Source: Bacillus sp. FJAT-27225 (GTDB lineage: Bacteria > Bacillota > Bacilli > Bacillales > Cytobacillaceae). From it: a stretch of 64,000 nucleotides of DNA. Location of the stretch: positions 62,001 to 126,000 of the forward strand of contig NZ_MAYU01000021.1 in the NCBI RefSeq assembly GCF_001685025.1, in the 5' to 3' direction. Under the pieces are notes generated by a model. It was not told where the DNA came from. It worked only from the letters and a program-made list of their open reading frames with translations, and did not search any database. The translations under genes were made by a program, and so were the position numbers. Every line of letters begins with the position of its first letter. Position 1 is the first letter of the stretch. Shown in pieces: positions 10,147 through 19,845 of this stretch.

Positions 10147-11307
10147 CTATTTCACCAATGAGACGATTTTCTGGGCCCCATCCGCCATTGATTCGGCAGC
10201 AACGATATTAAGGCCAGAATCCCTCAGGATTTGTTTGCCAATTTCTACATTTGTACCCTCCAGCCGGACAACAAGTGGAACTTCAAGCCCGATTTGCTTG
10301 GCTGCCTCGACAACGCCTGTAGCGATGACATCACACTTCATGATGCCTCCGAAAATATTGACAAAAATCCCTTTCACTTTAGGGTCGGACAGGATAATCT
10401 TGAATGCTTCGGTAACTTTTTCAGCAGTCGCACCGCCGCCAACATCAAGGAAGTTGGCAGGCTCGCCGCCATAATGCTTGACGATGTCCATTGTAGCCAT
10501 TGCAAGGCCAGCTCCATTAACCATGCAGCCGATATTTCCATCAAGCGCGATATAGCTTAGGTCATATTTGGATGCTTCAATTTCCTTTGGATCCTCTTCT
10601 TCGAGGTCCCGCATTTCCAGGACATCCTTCTGGCGGTAAAGGGCATTTGAATCAAAGTTAAGCTTTGCATCAAGTGCCATTACTTTCCCGTCTCCCGTAA
10701 CAACGAGCGGATTGATTTCGGCAATTGAACAATCCTTTTCGATATAAGCCTGGTAAAGGCTTGTCATGAACTTAACAGCCTGGTTTACTGATTCCTTAGG
10801 GATATTGATATTGAAAGCAATACGGCGCGCCTGGAACGGCTGCAGACCAATCACCGGGTCAATTTCCTCTTTGAAAATCTTTTCTGGTGTTTTTTCGGCG
10901 ACTTCCTCAATTTCAGTTCCGCCTTCCTCGGAAGCCATCAGGACAACCCGGGAAGTGGCGCGGTCAAGGACAAGGCCGACATAATATTCTTTTTTGATGT
11001 CGCAGCCTTCTTCAATGAAAAGACGCTTTACTTCTTTTCCTTCAGGTCCTGTCTGGTGCGTGACGAGTGTTTTTCCCAGAATTTCAGATGCATATGTACG
11101 AACTTCTTCCAGATTTTTGGCCACTTTGACACCGCCGGCTTTTCCCCTTCCACCAGCGTGGATTTGTGCTTTAACAACACAAACCTGTGAACCAAGCTCA
11201 CGCGCTGCTTCAACAGCTTCTTCAACCGTGAACGCCACTTTTCCATTAGGGACAGCTACCCCATATTCCCTGAGGATCTCTTTCCCTTGATACTCGTGGA
11301 TATTCAT
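10147..11307 (-). CDS. sucC: Succinyl-CoA synthetase (ADP-forming) beta subunit
   Basis: This 386-residue subunit has an N-terminal ATP-grasp domain ([17 protein letters not shown] at about 45-61) and a C-terminal ligase domain with [12 protein letters not shown] and [13 protein letters not shown] place the start at the ATG at 11307 ([12 protein letters not shown]), preceded by TAGGAGGA. An in-frame TTG at 11325 would overlap that ribosome binding site and is rejected. It heads the sucCD operon, with a candidate promoter about 50 bp upstream. Confidence 0.98.
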   Translation of the reverse strand: MNIHEYQGKEILREYGVAVPNGKVAFTVEEAVEAARELGSQVCVVKAQIHAGGRGKAGGVKVAKNLEEVRTYASEILGKTLVTHQTGPEGKEVKRLFIEEGCDIKKEYYVGLVLDRATSRVVLMASEEGGTEIEEVAEKTPEKIFKEEIDPVIGLQPFQARRIAFNINIPKESVNQAVKFMTSLYQAYIEKDCSIAEINPLVVTGDGKVMALDAKLNFDSNALYRQKDVLEMRDLEEEDPKEIEASKYDLSYIALDGNIGCMVNGAGLAMATMDIVKHYGGEPANFLDVGGGATAEKVTEAFKIILSDPKVKGIFVNIFGGIMKCDVIATGVVEAAKQIGLEVPLVVRLEGTNVEIGKQILRDSGLNIVAAESMADGAQKIVSLVK

Positions 11308-11353
11308 TTCCCATCCTCCTAACAACCTATCGAAAATTGCACTGCGCTTTCAT

Positions 11354-11381
11354 TTTATATTAAGAATTCAAGTATTGTCCA
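11354..11381 (-). promoter_or_regulatory. Candidate promoter of sucCD
   Basis: The minus strand carries TGGACA (11376-11381), a 16-bp spacer and TATAAA (11354-11359). Position and spacing suit a sigma-A promoter for sucCD, and the neighbouring rnhB terminator isolates the operon. Confidence 0.5.
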
Positions 11382-11442
11382 CACTTAAGCCTAAAGATTG
11401 TTATTGCTCTAAAAGTTCCGAAAACTTTATTTTGCTATGCAA

Positions 11443-11472
11443 AAATAGCCCAGCCTTTTATAATGGCCGGGC
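11443..11472 (-). terminator. Rho-independent terminator upstream of sucCD
   Basis: Minus-strand arms GCCCGGCC and GGCTGGGC are followed by TATTTTTG. It lies about 125 bp past the rnhB stop and would end the lepB-rbgA-rnhB transcript. Between rnhB and sucC there is no ylqG or ylqH gene. Confidence 0.8.
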
Positions 11473-11597
11473 GAAAAACACAAACTAGAACTTAGTTGAT
11501 TTTGGAAAATAATTATTTCTCGCCTAAAGATGAGAAGATGAATAGTCTAAAATAGTCCTAATACTCTCCCTCCCACTCAGCGAATGAAGACGAAGGA

Positions 11598-12359
11598 TTA
11601 CTTCTTTATTGGCGCAAATGTCTTTCTATGGACTGGTGTAACTCCATACATTTCAATTGCTGCCATATGCTCTTTTGTCGCATATCCGGCATTTCGGTCA
11701 AACCCATAAACCGGATACTTCTTCGCCAATTCTTCCATGAATCTGTCGCGGGCGTTTTTGGCGAGGATGGACGCAGCTGCAATGGTTACACTTTTCGAAT
11801 CGCCTTTAATCACTGCTTCAGAGGGATATGGCATCTCTAGCTTGACTGCATCAATAAGCAAATAATCAGGCTGAGGGCTTAGCGCCGCTGCAGCATGTTT
11901 CATTGCCTTAATCGAAGCCTGGAGGATGTTGATTTCATCAATTTCCTGGGCACTTATAAAACAGATATTGTAGGATATTGCTTCCCGTTTAATTATTTCT
12001 TCGTACTCTTCACGTTTTTTTCGGGTTAACTTTTTCGAATCATCCAGGCCAGGAAGGAAAAAATCTTCAGGAAGGATAACTGCCGCTGCAGTTACAGGGC
12101 CTGCAAGAGGACCGCGCCCTACCTCATCCGTACCCGCAACAAGCCTAAATCCCTCTTTGCGTGCTTTCCGTTCATAGGCTGTCATTTCGAAAAACTTGTC
12201 CTTTAGACTAAGCTCCTCTGCTTTAGCCTTTTTCCATTTTCGAATCAGTTCCTGCACCCCTTTTCGAGTATCCCTGGCTGCTTCCAGGAATAAAGGATCC
12301 TGTTCATCTTTTGCCTCGGCAAGAATTGCCCCAATTTCTCGGATTGTTCGTTTCTCCAT
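11598..12359 (-). CDS. rnhB: Ribonuclease HII
   Basis: RNase HII cleaves RNA in RNA-DNA hybrids and single ribonucleotides in duplex DNA. The 253-residue product contains the catalytic GTDEVGRGPLAGPV segment (Asp-Glu pair near residue 80), the second acidic residue in YLLIDAVKL, and GDSKSVTIAAASILAK. The N-terminal extension of about 70 residues is usual for Bacillus RnhB. It lies downstream of rbgA, as in B. subtilis. Confidence 0.97.
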   Translation of the reverse strand: MEKRTIREIGAILAEAKDEQDPLFLEAARDTRKGVQELIRKWKKAKAEELSLKDKFFEMTAYERKARKEGFRLVAGTDEVGRGPLAGPVTAAAVILPEDFFLPGLDDSKKLTRKKREEYEEIIKREAISYNICFISAQEIDEINILQASIKAMKHAAAALSPQPDYLLIDAVKLEMPYPSEAVIKGDSKSVTIAAASILAKNARDRFMEELAKKYPVYGFDRNAGYATKEHMAAIEMYGVTPVHRKTFAPIKK

Positions 12360-12433
12360 TTGTCTAACCTCTTCTGTATGTAGTCAAAAACCCGGTTTAT
12401 AGCGAATTATTCCTTTTGGGTTCCAAGTCTTTA

Positions 12434-12565
12434 TCAATGATATTTCGATATCTTTTCAGCCCAATCTGCTTTATGAATGATAATTCGGCTTACTCCAAAT
12501 CCTGCTTTGTCATTCTTCCATTTTATGGACGACATTTGGCAGTCGCTGCGGCACGGTTTATTCAT
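12434..12565 (-). CDS. Possible 43-residue small protein, unknown function
   Basis: An intact minus-strand ORF lies in the rbgA-rnhB gap. It starts MNKPCRSDCQMSSIKWK, ends HKADWAEKISKYH, has two Trp and two Cys and no membrane segment. The composition looks protein-like, but the ribosome binding site is poor (only AGG about 9 nt before the ATG). I do not recognise it. It may be a real small gene or chance; conservation between rbgA and rnhB in relatives would decide. Confidence 0.3.
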   Translation of the reverse strand: MNKPCRSDCQMSSIKWKNDKAGFGVSRIIIHKADWAEKISKYH

Positions 12566-12584
12566 TGTAAAAACCCTGGGCATT

Positions 12585-12617
12585 AGAAAGGCTGACCACT
12601 TTTAGGTCAGCCTTTCT
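12585..12617 (-). terminator. Hairpin at the end of rbgA
   Basis: Perfect 13-bp arms AGAAAGGCTGACC/GGTCAGCCTTTCT with a 7-nt loop overlap the rbgA stop codon. No clear T tract follows on the minus strand, so it may be a weak terminator or an RNA-stabilising 3' hairpin. Confidence 0.5.
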
Positions 12618-13494
12618 ACGCCTGTTCAGAATCCGATTTTTCAAAAAGCTCCTCAGGCCTTTCAAAGGTTAATGGCCCGAATTTTTCCATGCGTATATCT
12701 CTGACAACCATCTCGGCAACTTTATCATAATCGACAATTCCGCCCCCGCCGAGTGCGCCCCTGAGCTTTCCGATATGGTCAAAAAGCTCCACGGCACCTT
12801 CTGGTACAGTTTCAAACTGATATCGCTCTTCAAGACGGCCTGGATAACGCTTCTCAAGAAACCTAATGCCGTAGAGCGCCAGATCTTGAAGGTTAAGAAT
12901 GGTGTCTTTAATTGCTCCGGTTAGCGCAAGCTTCTTGCCTACTTCCTGGTCTTCAAACTTCGGCCAGAGTATTCCTGGTGTGTCAAGAAGCTCAAGCTCT
13001 TTGCCGACCTTGATCCATTGCTGTGCTTTGGTCACACCAGGTGTGTTTCCGGTTTTTGCAATATTCTTCTTGGCAAGCCTATTAATAAGCGTTGACTTTC
13101 CCGCATTTGGAATGCCCACTATCATCGCTCTTATCGCCCGTGGTTTGACACCTTTTGCCTTTAGGCGATCGAACTTCTCCTTTAAAATTTCATTGGATGC
13201 AGCGACAATTTCCTTCATTCCTTGTCCAGCCTGGGCATTGATTGCAAGAGCCTTGATTCCCCTGTCAGCAAAATAGCGTATCCACTCCCTGGTCGCTTCC
13301 TTATCGGCCATATCTGCCTTGTTCAGCAGGACTAGGCGGGGTTTATGCTGGATGATTTCATCAATCATAGGGTTCCGTGATGAATAGGGGATCCTGGCAT
13401 CAATAAGCTCAAAAATAATATCAACTAGCTTTAATTTTTCCGTTACTTCTCTGCGTGCTTTTGCCATGTGGCCAGGAAACCATTGAATGGTCAA
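12616..13494 (-). CDS. rbgA: Ribosome biogenesis GTPase RbgA (YlqF)
   Basis: RbgA is an essential circularly permuted GTPase for late 50S assembly. The G motifs appear in permuted order: G4 LLNKADMAD first, then G1 GIPNAGKST, then G3 DTPGI. The best start is the TTG at 13494 ([17 protein letters not shown]), 8 bp after TAGGAGG. The GTG at 13503 lies on the ribosome binding site and is rejected. This gives 292 residues, normal for the family. It is followed by rnhB and preceded by lepB, the usual arrangement. Confidence 0.97.
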   Translation of the reverse strand: MTIQWFPGHMAKARREVTEKLKLVDIIFELIDARIPYSSRNPMIDEIIQHKPRLVLLNKADMADKEATREWIRYFADRGIKALAINAQAGQGMKEIVAASNEILKEKFDRLKAKGVKPRAIRAMIVGIPNAGKSTLINRLAKKNIAKTGNTPGVTKAQQWIKVGKELELLDTPGILWPKFEDQEVGKKLALTGAIKDTILNLQDLALYGIRFLEKRYPGRLEERYQFETVPEGAVELFDHIGKLRGALGGGGIVDYDKVAEMVVRDIRMEKFGPLTFERPEELFEKSDSEQA

Positions 13495-13546
13495 AGCGGC
13501 CACCTCCTAAGTCATATTCAGTCTGTGTGTCCTTTTTTATCAGCCG

Positions 13547-14110
13547 TTATTCCTCGTCAGGTTTAACGATACGCATATCTTCTACTGGCCAATAGACGAC
13601 GCTGGTCTTGCCTAGCACCTTTTCCATTGGGATTGTACCAATATGGCGGCTATCCTTTGAATACCTGCGGTTATCGCCCATAACAAACAGCTCCCCTTCA
13701 GGAACCGTCTTTCGGCCAATCTTTTCCTCAAGAGTAAATGGATCGGTGAGAGGGCCATCAACGACCATTTTCTTATATTCTTCCAAGTACGGTTCTTCAT
13801 ATGCTTTTCCATTCACATAAAGAGTATCATCCTTATACTCAATAGTGTCCCCTGGAAGCCCAATCACTCTTTTAATATAATCCTTGTTTTCGGGAGCATG
13901 GAAGACGATAATGTCGAAGCGCTCTGGTTCTCCTATTTGGTAGCTGAATTTATTGACAATCATTCGGTCTGCGTGTTTCAATGTCGGCATCATCGATTGC
14001 CCGTCAACAACAATCGGAGCAAACAAGAAGTAGCGGATGACTGCAGCCAATGCCACTGCCACAAGGAGCGCCTTTGTCCATTCCCAAACCTCATTTTTCT
14101 TTTTGGCCAT
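13547..14110 (-). CDS. lepB: Signal peptidase I
   Basis: Type I signal peptidase, a membrane-anchored serine protease that removes signal peptides from exported proteins. Starting at ATG 14110 (after GGGTGGG) it has 187 residues with a single N-terminal membrane segment (about 12-32). The catalytic Ser is at about residue 39 (DGQSMMPTL) and the catalytic Lys at about 80 (IKRVIGLPGD), with the GDNRRYSKDSR box further on. The 11-residue upstream extension to 14143 lacks a ribosome binding site. It lies between rplS and rbgA. Confidence 0.96.
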   Translation of the reverse strand: MAKKKNEVWEWTKALLVAVALAAVIRYFLFAPIVVDGQSMMPTLKHADRMIVNKFSYQIGEPERFDIIVFHAPENKDYIKRVIGLPGDTIEYKDDTLYVNGKAYEEPYLEEYKKMVVDGPLTDPFTLEEKIGRKTVPEGELFVMGDNRRYSKDSRHIGTIPMEKVLGKTSVVYWPVEDMRIVKPDEE

Positions 14111-14325
14111 AGTTTCCCACCCATTTCTAAATAGGAAATACATATCCGCAATGTGAATGTATTTCCTGTAACATGTAATATTAGTTCCTCATACATCTAT
14201 TTTACATAACTAAGCATGCCTAAACACAAGTAAATTTTGAAATATGTGGTTACAGCCCAATCTATGAAAAGTTTTGCCAATTCTTAATATGGAAAAGGGG
14301 ACTTGTATTCCAAGCCCCCAAATAC

Positions 14326-14381
14326 AAAAAGCGCCATTCCCGGCACCAGCCGTAAGTGGCAATGGAACCTGGCAATGGCGC
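14326..14381 (-). terminator. Rho-independent terminator after rplS
   Basis: Arms GCGCCATT (14331-14338) and AATGGCGC (14374-14381), with additional internal pairing, are followed on the minus strand by T5. It ends the ffh-rpsP-to-rplS transcription unit. The rest of the roughly 320-bp gap up to lepB holds no gene. Confidence 0.8.
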
Positions 14382-14429
14382 TTCCTTGTGTTCTTGTCCA
14401 GCTCAAGCGCAGAGCACTTTTGCTTTTTA

Positions 14430-14864
<435 letters not shown>

Positions 14865-14907
14865 TCACAAGTAGTATCTTATCATAAACAGCGCCTGTAC
14901 GCAATGA

Positions 14908-15645
14908 CTATCGGGTTTCTTTTTTTATTTCTTCCAGCCATTTTTGGTGTTTCGGCTCGAGTTCAATTTGTTCAAAAAGGTCTGGCCTCCGCTCCCATGT
15001 CCTTCTAAGCGATTCCTTGATTCGCCACTCCTCGATATGCTTGTGATTGCCTGACATAAGGACTTCCGGAACCTTTAAACCTCGGAAATCTGCTGGCCTT
15101 GTATAATGCGGGTGTTCGAGCAAGCCGGTACTGAATGAATCCTGTAAATGCGATTCTTCTCTTCCCAGCACCTCCGGGAGAAGGCGGACGACACTATCAA
15201 TGACAACCATTGCGCCAAGCTCCCCGCCTGTTAATATAAAATCGCCAATCGAGATTTCATCGGTGACAATTTCCCTGATTCGTTCATCATAACCTTCATA
15301 ATGCCCGCAAATGAAAATCAAATGCTCCTCTTTTGAGAGCTGTTCTGCTTTCTTTTGTGAATGGCGCTCTCCCTGTGGGCAAAGAAGAATCACCTTTGGC
15401 TTTTTTGGCGAATCCTGACCTAGCGCTTCGACTGCGTCAAAAATCGGCTGTGGTTTCAGGACCATACCCGCCCCACCGCCATATGGATAATCATCTACGG
15501 TCTTATGCTTGTTATCCGAGTATTCCCGGAAGTTTACGATGTTGTAATTGACCGCTCCTTTTTCCGCAGCCCGTTTGAGGATCGAACTTCCAAACACACC
15601 CTCAAACATTTCGGGAAATAGAGTCAGCACATCTATTTTCATCAT
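14908..15645 (-). CDS. trmD: tRNA (guanine-N1)-methyltransferase TrmD
   Basis: TrmD methylates G37 next to the anticodon, preventing +1 frameshifting. The product of about 244 residues starts [20 protein letters not shown] and has the knotted SPOUT core with [33 protein letters not shown] and [13 protein letters not shown]. Two adjacent ATGs (15645 and 15642) are possible; both overlap the rimM TGA stop, so the genes are translationally coupled. It lies in the rpsP-khpA-ylqD-rimM-trmD-rplS operon. Confidence 0.97.
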   Translation of the reverse strand: MMKIDVLTLFPEMFEGVFGSSILKRAAEKGAVNYNIVNFREYSDNKHKTVDDYPYGGGAGMVLKPQPIFDAVEALGQDSPKKPKVILLCPQGERHSQKKAEQLSKEEHLIFICGHYEGYDERIREIVTDEISIGDFILTGGELGAMVVIDSVVRLLPEVLGREESHLQDSFSTGLLEHPHYTRPADFRGLKVPEVLMSGNHKHIEEWRIKESLRRTWERRPDLFEQIELEPKHQKWLEEIKKETR

Positions 15646-16160
15646 GATAGCAAACCTTCAAGCGGATCGATAACGACCGTTTTTTCCTTCGTGTCTACCT
15701 TCAGAACTACATGCTCAATATAAGGAATGTAATATTCCTTGCCTTTGCTGCCTTTTACAACCCATACATCATTGGCTCCAGGTGTAAGGATTTCAGTAAT
15801 GCTGCCGACCTCTTCCCCCTCCACAGTGAAAACGGTACAGCCGATGATTTCGTGGAAATAATATTCGTTCTCCTCAAGTTCGTCCAGCTGGGATTCCCTA
15901 ACTTTAAGAATCCCGTCCCTAAGCTTCTCTACCTGGTTAATATCCTCATATCCTTCGAATGTCAGGAGGTCAAAATTTTTATGCTGCCGATGGGCTTTCA
16001 CTACAAGTTCGAGCGGCTCTTTTTCTTTTGGAAGGAACAAATGAAGTGTGCTGCCTTTTTTATATCGTTTTTCAGGGAAGTCCGTCCTCGAAATGACTCT
16101 TACCTCGCCTTTTATGCCATGGGTATTAACGATTTTGCCCACGTTGAACCATTTTTCCAT
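15642..16160 (-). CDS. rimM: 16S rRNA processing protein RimM
   Basis: RimM helps mature the 3' domain of 16S rRNA and binds S19. From the ATG at 16160 (after AGAGGTGAT) the protein has 172 residues, starting [20 protein letters not shown]. An N-terminal RimM domain is followed by a PRC-barrel with [13 protein letters not shown] and [10 protein letters not shown]. An earlier in-frame GTG at 16169 is inside the ribosome binding site and is rejected. It overlaps trmD at its 3' end and follows ylqD by 11 bp. Confidence 0.95.
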   Translation of the reverse strand: MEKWFNVGKIVNTHGIKGEVRVISRTDFPEKRYKKGSTLHLFLPKEKEPLELVVKAHRQHKNFDLLTFEGYEDINQVEKLRDGILKVRESQLDELEENEYYFHEIIGCTVFTVEGEEVGSITEILTPGANDVWVVKGSKGKEYYIPYIEHVVLKVDTKEKTVVIDPLEGLLS

Positions 16161-16171
16161 TCGTATCACCT

Positions 16172-16558
16172 CTATCGTATTTCATCTATAATTCCGTCGC
16201 GTATAATTATTTCATGCTTATGCAGCCCGTCTCCCCACGTATCACCTGGCTGAATTTCAACAACAGCCTGAACTTCCGTTTCCTTTAATTCACTTCCTAA
16301 TGGTAGCATATCCAGCTGCTCAAGTTGAAACACGAGCTCATTGATTTTGTCTTCGCGCTGCCTGATTTCTTTTTCAAATTGGTTTTTGACAACAGAGGGC
16401 GGATACTTCCCGGTTTTCTCCAACTTTTTCTTTTCGAATTGCAGGTGGGCACATTCTTTTTCAAGCTGGAGCTTCTTTTGAAGGGACTGTTCCCGAAGTT
16501 TTCTACGGCTTGTTTCTGTCAGGATTTGTTTAACCGTAACCGTTTGGAGAATTTTCAT
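16172..16558 (-). CDS. ylqD: YlqD family protein
   Basis: A 128-residue protein of the conserved Bacillus YlqD family, with no established function. It begins [15 protein letters not shown]. Residues about 17-85 are strongly charged (Lys/Glu-rich) and predicted helical or coiled-coil. It lies immediately upstream of rimM, as in other Bacillales, with a GGAGG site before the ATG. Unusually, khpA is about 820 bp upstream rather than next to it, because the gap contains repeats. Confidence 0.9.
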   Translation of the reverse strand: MKILQTVTVKQILTETSRRKLREQSLQKKLQLEKECAHLQFEKKKLEKTGKYPPSVVKNQFEKEIRQREDKINELVFQLEQLDMLPLGSELKETEVQAVVEIQPGDTWGDGLHKHEIIIRDGIIDEIR

Positions 16559-16679
16559 AAGAACCTCCTTGTATGTATGCTAAATGGGTCGTTACTTTTG
16601 AGGATGATTACTATAGTAAAGGAACTTAATTAATGACTGTCGATTTTTTCGTGGCACACAGAGAACTTCATTGAAAAAT

Positions 16680-16760
16680 CATTGCAGGGACATAAAGGAA
16701 AGCTCCTCGGATTCGCGGGGCGCCTTTGGCCTGTCACGAAACACTTCGCTTGTGGGGCGG
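16680..16760. repeat. Partial type D intergenic repeat
   Basis: This segment shares AGGAAAGCT, GGCGCCTTT and CCTGTCACGA with elements at about 32280-32390 and 58770-58840. It is the first of several repeats filling the khpA-ylqD gap (16559-17376), which holds no recognisable gene. Confidence 0.55.
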
Positions 16761-16862
16761 GCGGTGAGCCTGTCCGACTGCAAAAAATTTATCGCTTGGT
16801 TTTACAACTTTATCCCGCATTAAGGTTCAGTAAGCCTCTTTCAGAGGCAACTGTCCCTAAAT

Positions 16863-16922
16863 GCCCGATTGGTTCAACTAACCATCAGCAGAAGTATACT
16901 GCTGATGGAAGTTTCACTTTAT
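16863..16922. repeat. Type E hairpin repeat
   Basis: The plus strand reads GCCCGATTGGTTCAACTAA, then a perfect 10-bp hairpin CCATCAGCAG/CTGCTGATGG with a 7-nt loop, then AAGTTTCACTTTAT. The same flanking phrases bound hairpins at about 57012-57060 between rsmB and fmt, so this is a dispersed element with a variable hairpin core. Confidence 0.65.
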
Positions 16923-17131
16923 CGCCCTGAACGAACTTTTTTTATCCCATAATCAAAATTATATCACCCTTAACGAACCATATATCGCCCTTATTCACAA
17001 TTTAGATACAAATGACTGCACTTTAACACTACCATGGACTTGCAATCAACATTCCTGCAATTGAACAGCAAAAAAGGAGGGATTGCTCCCTCCTTCCTGC
17101 TCCAGAAATACCCTAAAGGGATACTTCTTAT

Positions 17132-17251
17132 GTCTAGCTGCTGCGGCCAGGGGCTCGAGGTCGCTTCACGCCTTCAGGTGAAGTCAAAGAGCGACTTCAT
17201 CTTCAGGCCCTCCAGCGCTTGTCGCCCCTATGCAGGCCGCCTCCGCTTTTC
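17132..17251. repeat. Type B intergenic repeat, copy 1 of a tandem pair
   Basis: A 120-bp element beginning GTCTAGCTGCTGCGGCCAGG and ending CCTCCGCTTTTC. It contains the palindrome CTTCAC/GTGAAG nested between GTCGCT and AGCGAC. The second copy starts 6 bp after it ends and differs at only a few positions. Confidence 0.8.
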
Positions 17252-17256
17252 GTTTT

Positions 17257-17376
17257 GTCTAGCTGCGGCGGCCAGGGGCTCGAGGTCGCTTCACGCCTTC
17301 AGGTGAAGTCAAAGAGCGACTTCATCTTCAGGCCCTCCAGCGCTTGTCGCCCCTATTCAGGCCGCCTCCGCTTTTC
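17257..17376. repeat. Type B intergenic repeat, copy 2, abutting the khpA stop
   Basis: The second 120-bp copy, almost identical to the first. It ends CTTTTC at 17376, and the khpA stop codon occupies 17377-17379, so the element joins the coding sequence with no spacer. Related sequence lies next to fabG (38645-38770). Confidence 0.8.
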
Positions 17377-17607
17377 TTATTCGCCAATCTCTAAAAACAG
17401 TTTCTTGTGTTCCGATGCACCGGCTGCATAGACAACGGTGCGGATCGCTTTCGCAACGCGCCCTTGCTTTCCAATTACTTTTCCCATGTCGCTCTTGTTG
17501 ACGGAAAGATGATAGGTTACGCGCTGATCCTCTTCGACCACATTCACACGAACATCGTCTGGGTAATCAACAAGGGGCTTTACAATCGTTTCAATCAACT
17601 GTTTCAT
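17377..17607 (-). CDS. khpA: KH-domain RNA-binding protein KhpA (YlqC)
   Basis: A 76-residue single-KH-domain protein that, with KhpB, binds RNA and affects cell elongation and division in Firmicutes. The GxxG loop is visible as VIGKQGRVAKAI near residues 44-55. The start MKQLIETIVKPLVDYP is typical. It follows rpsP by 14 bp. Its stop codon touches a repeat element, and about 820 bp of repeat-rich DNA separates it from ylqD. Confidence 0.95.
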   Translation of the reverse strand: MKQLIETIVKPLVDYPDDVRVNVVEEDQRVTYHLSVNKSDMGKVIGKQGRVAKAIRTVVYAAGASEHKKLFLEIGE

Positions 17608-17621
17608 AAAGGTCCGCCTTA

Positions 17622-17918
<297 letters not shown>

Positions 17919-17997
17919 TCACACAAGAAATTATATTACCAATTCTTAAATGGTTTGTAAAGTCTTTTTTCTTAACACCTAAAATAAGGAAAAATCA

Positions 17998-19350
17998 TTA
18001 GAAAGGCTTGAACGGAAGCTTGAAGCCGCCTTTTTTCTTGCCCTTCTGCTGCATGCCTGTCATCTGCTTCATCATTTTCTTCATATCCTCGAACTGCTTC
18101 AGAAGCCTGTTCACTTCCGGAACGGTCCTTCCACTGCCCTTGGCTATCCGCCGTTTGCGGCTGGAATTGATGATTTCAGGATGTTCCTTTTCCTTGGTTG
18201 TCATCGACTGGATAATCGCCTCGACATGGCCGATTTGTTTTTCATCTATCGAGAGGTTATCCAAGCCTTTGATTTTGTTCGCACCCGGAAGCATCTTCAG
18301 AATATCCTCAAGAGGCCCCATTTTCCTGACTTGTCCAAGCTGGTCGAGGAAATCATCAAGGGTGAATGTAGCCGTGCGCATTTTCTGCTCCAGCTCTTTC
18401 GCTTTTTCCTCATCGACATTCGCCTGAGCCTTTTCAATCAGCGTCATGACGTCGCCCATTCCGAGAATCCTGGAAGCCATCCTTTCAGGGTGGAACGCTT
18501 CAAGTGCATCCATCTTCTCGCCCAGACCAATAAATTTAATCGGCGTATTGGTTACCGACCTGATCGAAAGCGCCGCACCGCCTCTTGTATCGCCATCGAG
18601 CTTTGTCAAAACAACTCCAGTCAGACCGAGCTGCTCATTGAAGCTTTGGGCCACATTGACGGCATCCTGCCCTGTCATTGCATCAACAACAAGGAAAATT
18701 TCATTCGGCTTGGCGAGCTCCTTTATGTCCTTCAGTTCATCCATCAGCGCTTCATCAACATGGAGGCGCCCAGCTGTATCGATCAGGACATAGTCATTGT
18801 GGTCTTCTTTCGCCTTTGCAAGCGCCTGTTTCGCAATCTCGACAGGACTGACCTGGTCACCCAGGGAAAAGACCGGCATATCAAGCTGTTTGCCTAGCGT
18901 CTGAAGCTGTTTGATGGCTGCTGGACGGTAAATATCTGCAGCTACAAGCAAAGGTTTCCGGTTGTACTTTTTGCGGAGCAGGAGAGCAAGCTTTCCGGTG
19001 GTTGTCGTTTTACCAGCACCTTGCAGGCCGACCATCATGATGACGGTTGGAGGCCTGTTTGACACAGCGATTTTACTTTGTTCGCCGCCCATCAGGTCGG
19101 TTAATTCCTCTTTAACGACCTTGATGACCTGCTGGCCAGGAGTCAGGCTCTTCATGACTTCCTGGCCGACAGCCCGTTCGCTTACTTTTTTTACAAACTC
19201 CTTGACTACCTTAAAGTTAACGTCCGCTTCAAGCAAGGCCAGACGGACTTCCCTCATCATTTCCTTTACATCCGCTTCATTGACCTTGCCTTTGCCGCGG
19301 ATTCTTTGCATTGTATTCTGCAGTCGGTCGGCCAATCCTTCAAATGCCAT
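17998..19350 (-). CDS. ffh: Signal recognition particle protein Ffh (SRP54)
   Basis: Ffh binds 4.5S/6S RNA and hydrophobic nascent chains and delivers them to FtsY at the membrane. The 450-residue protein has the N domain (1-90), the SRP GTPase G domain (G1 GLQGAGKTT at 108-116, then DTAGRLHVD and TKLDGDTRGG) and a Met-rich M domain (MKKMMKQMTGMQQ near the end). The C-terminal tail GGFKLPFKPF is usual for Bacillus. It lies 11 bp downstream of ylxM. FtsY is on the other side of a 12-kb cluster. Confidence 0.98.
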   Translation of the reverse strand: MAFEGLADRLQNTMQRIRGKGKVNEADVKEMMREVRLALLEADVNFKVVKEFVKKVSERAVGQEVMKSLTPGQQVIKVVKEELTDLMGGEQSKIAVSNRPPTVIMMVGLQGAGKTTTTGKLALLLRKKYNRKPLLVAADIYRPAAIKQLQTLGKQLDMPVFSLGDQVSPVEIAKQALAKAKEDHNDYVLIDTAGRLHVDEALMDELKDIKELAKPNEIFLVVDAMTGQDAVNVAQSFNEQLGLTGVVLTKLDGDTRGGAALSIRSVTNTPIKFIGLGEKMDALEAFHPERMASRILGMGDVMTLIEKAQANVDEEKAKELEQKMRTATFTLDDFLDQLGQVRKMGPLEDILKMLPGANKIKGLDNLSIDEKQIGHVEAIIQSMTTKEKEHPEIINSSRKRRIAKGSGRTVPEVNRLLKQFEDMKKMMKQMTGMQQKGKKKGGFKLPFKPF

Positions 19351-19361
19351 AGTGCCGCCTC

Positions 19362-19694
19362 CTAATCAAGTTTCTCGATTTCTGCGATTTTCCCAAGCAA
19401 TTCCTGTTTCGGAACCTGGCCGGAATTGAGCAGATCTTTCATTTGCCCCAGCAGGGCGGTTCTTTCCTGGAATTTCTGCAATAGCAGTAGCTTTTCTTCA
19501 TATTCTTCGAGCATTGCTTCCGTGCGTTTAATATTATCATAAACTGCCTGGCGGCTGACATCATACTCTTCCGCAATTTCCCCGAGCGAATAATCATCCA
19601 GGTAATAGAGAGACATATAGCTTTGCTGTTTTTCAGTTAACAACGATTGGTAAAAATCATACAGATAATTGATTCTCGTTGTTTTCTCAAGCAT
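19362..19694 (-). CDS. ylxM: UPF0122 family helix-turn-helix protein YlxM
   Basis: A 110-residue protein of the YlxM family, associated with the SRP pathway in Gram-positives. The sigma-factor region-4-like helix-turn-helix is visible in [20 protein letters not shown] (about 36-55), and the family signature YMSLYYLDD precedes it. It is co-transcribed with ffh. In B. subtilis ftsY lies directly upstream; here the VWA/MoxR cluster and its terminator intervene. Confidence 0.95.
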   Translation of the reverse strand: MLEKTTRINYLYDFYQSLLTEKQQSYMSLYYLDDYSLGEIAEEYDVSRQAVYDNIKRTEAMLEEYEEKLLLLQKFQERTALLGQMKDLLNSGQVPKQELLGKIAEIEKLD

Positions 19695-19785
19695 GCCAAT
19701 CCCTCCTTGTTAAGTGAAAAACCTTTACATCGTTAGTTTACAAGCAGGGCTCCATGGTGTCAAGATGGGCCGGCTTTTTAACTAT

Positions 19786-19843
19786 AAGAAAATGCCTGCC
19801 ACCCATGATTTTCGAACAAGTTCCCCGGGTTGGGCAGGCATTT
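19786..19843 (-). terminator. Terminator at the end of the MoxR/VWA operon
   Basis: Arms AAATGCCTGCC (to 19800) and GGGCAGGCATTT (19832-19843) form a long stem with a roughly 31-nt loop, followed on the minus strand by TCTTATAG. It starts just past the stop of the 931-residue VWA protein and separates that operon from ylxM-ffh. Confidence 0.65.
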
Positions 19844-19845
19844 GC

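Noticed and set aside
11308-11325. Longer sucC starting at TTG 11325
   Set aside because: The extension lies on the AGGAGG ribosome binding site of the ATG at 11307, and the protein would begin upstream of the conserved [10 protein letters not shown] terminus.
17034-17431. Small plus-strand ORFs with shared RPSSACRPY sequence
   Set aside because: They are translations of the two type B repeat copies and have no ribosome binding sites.
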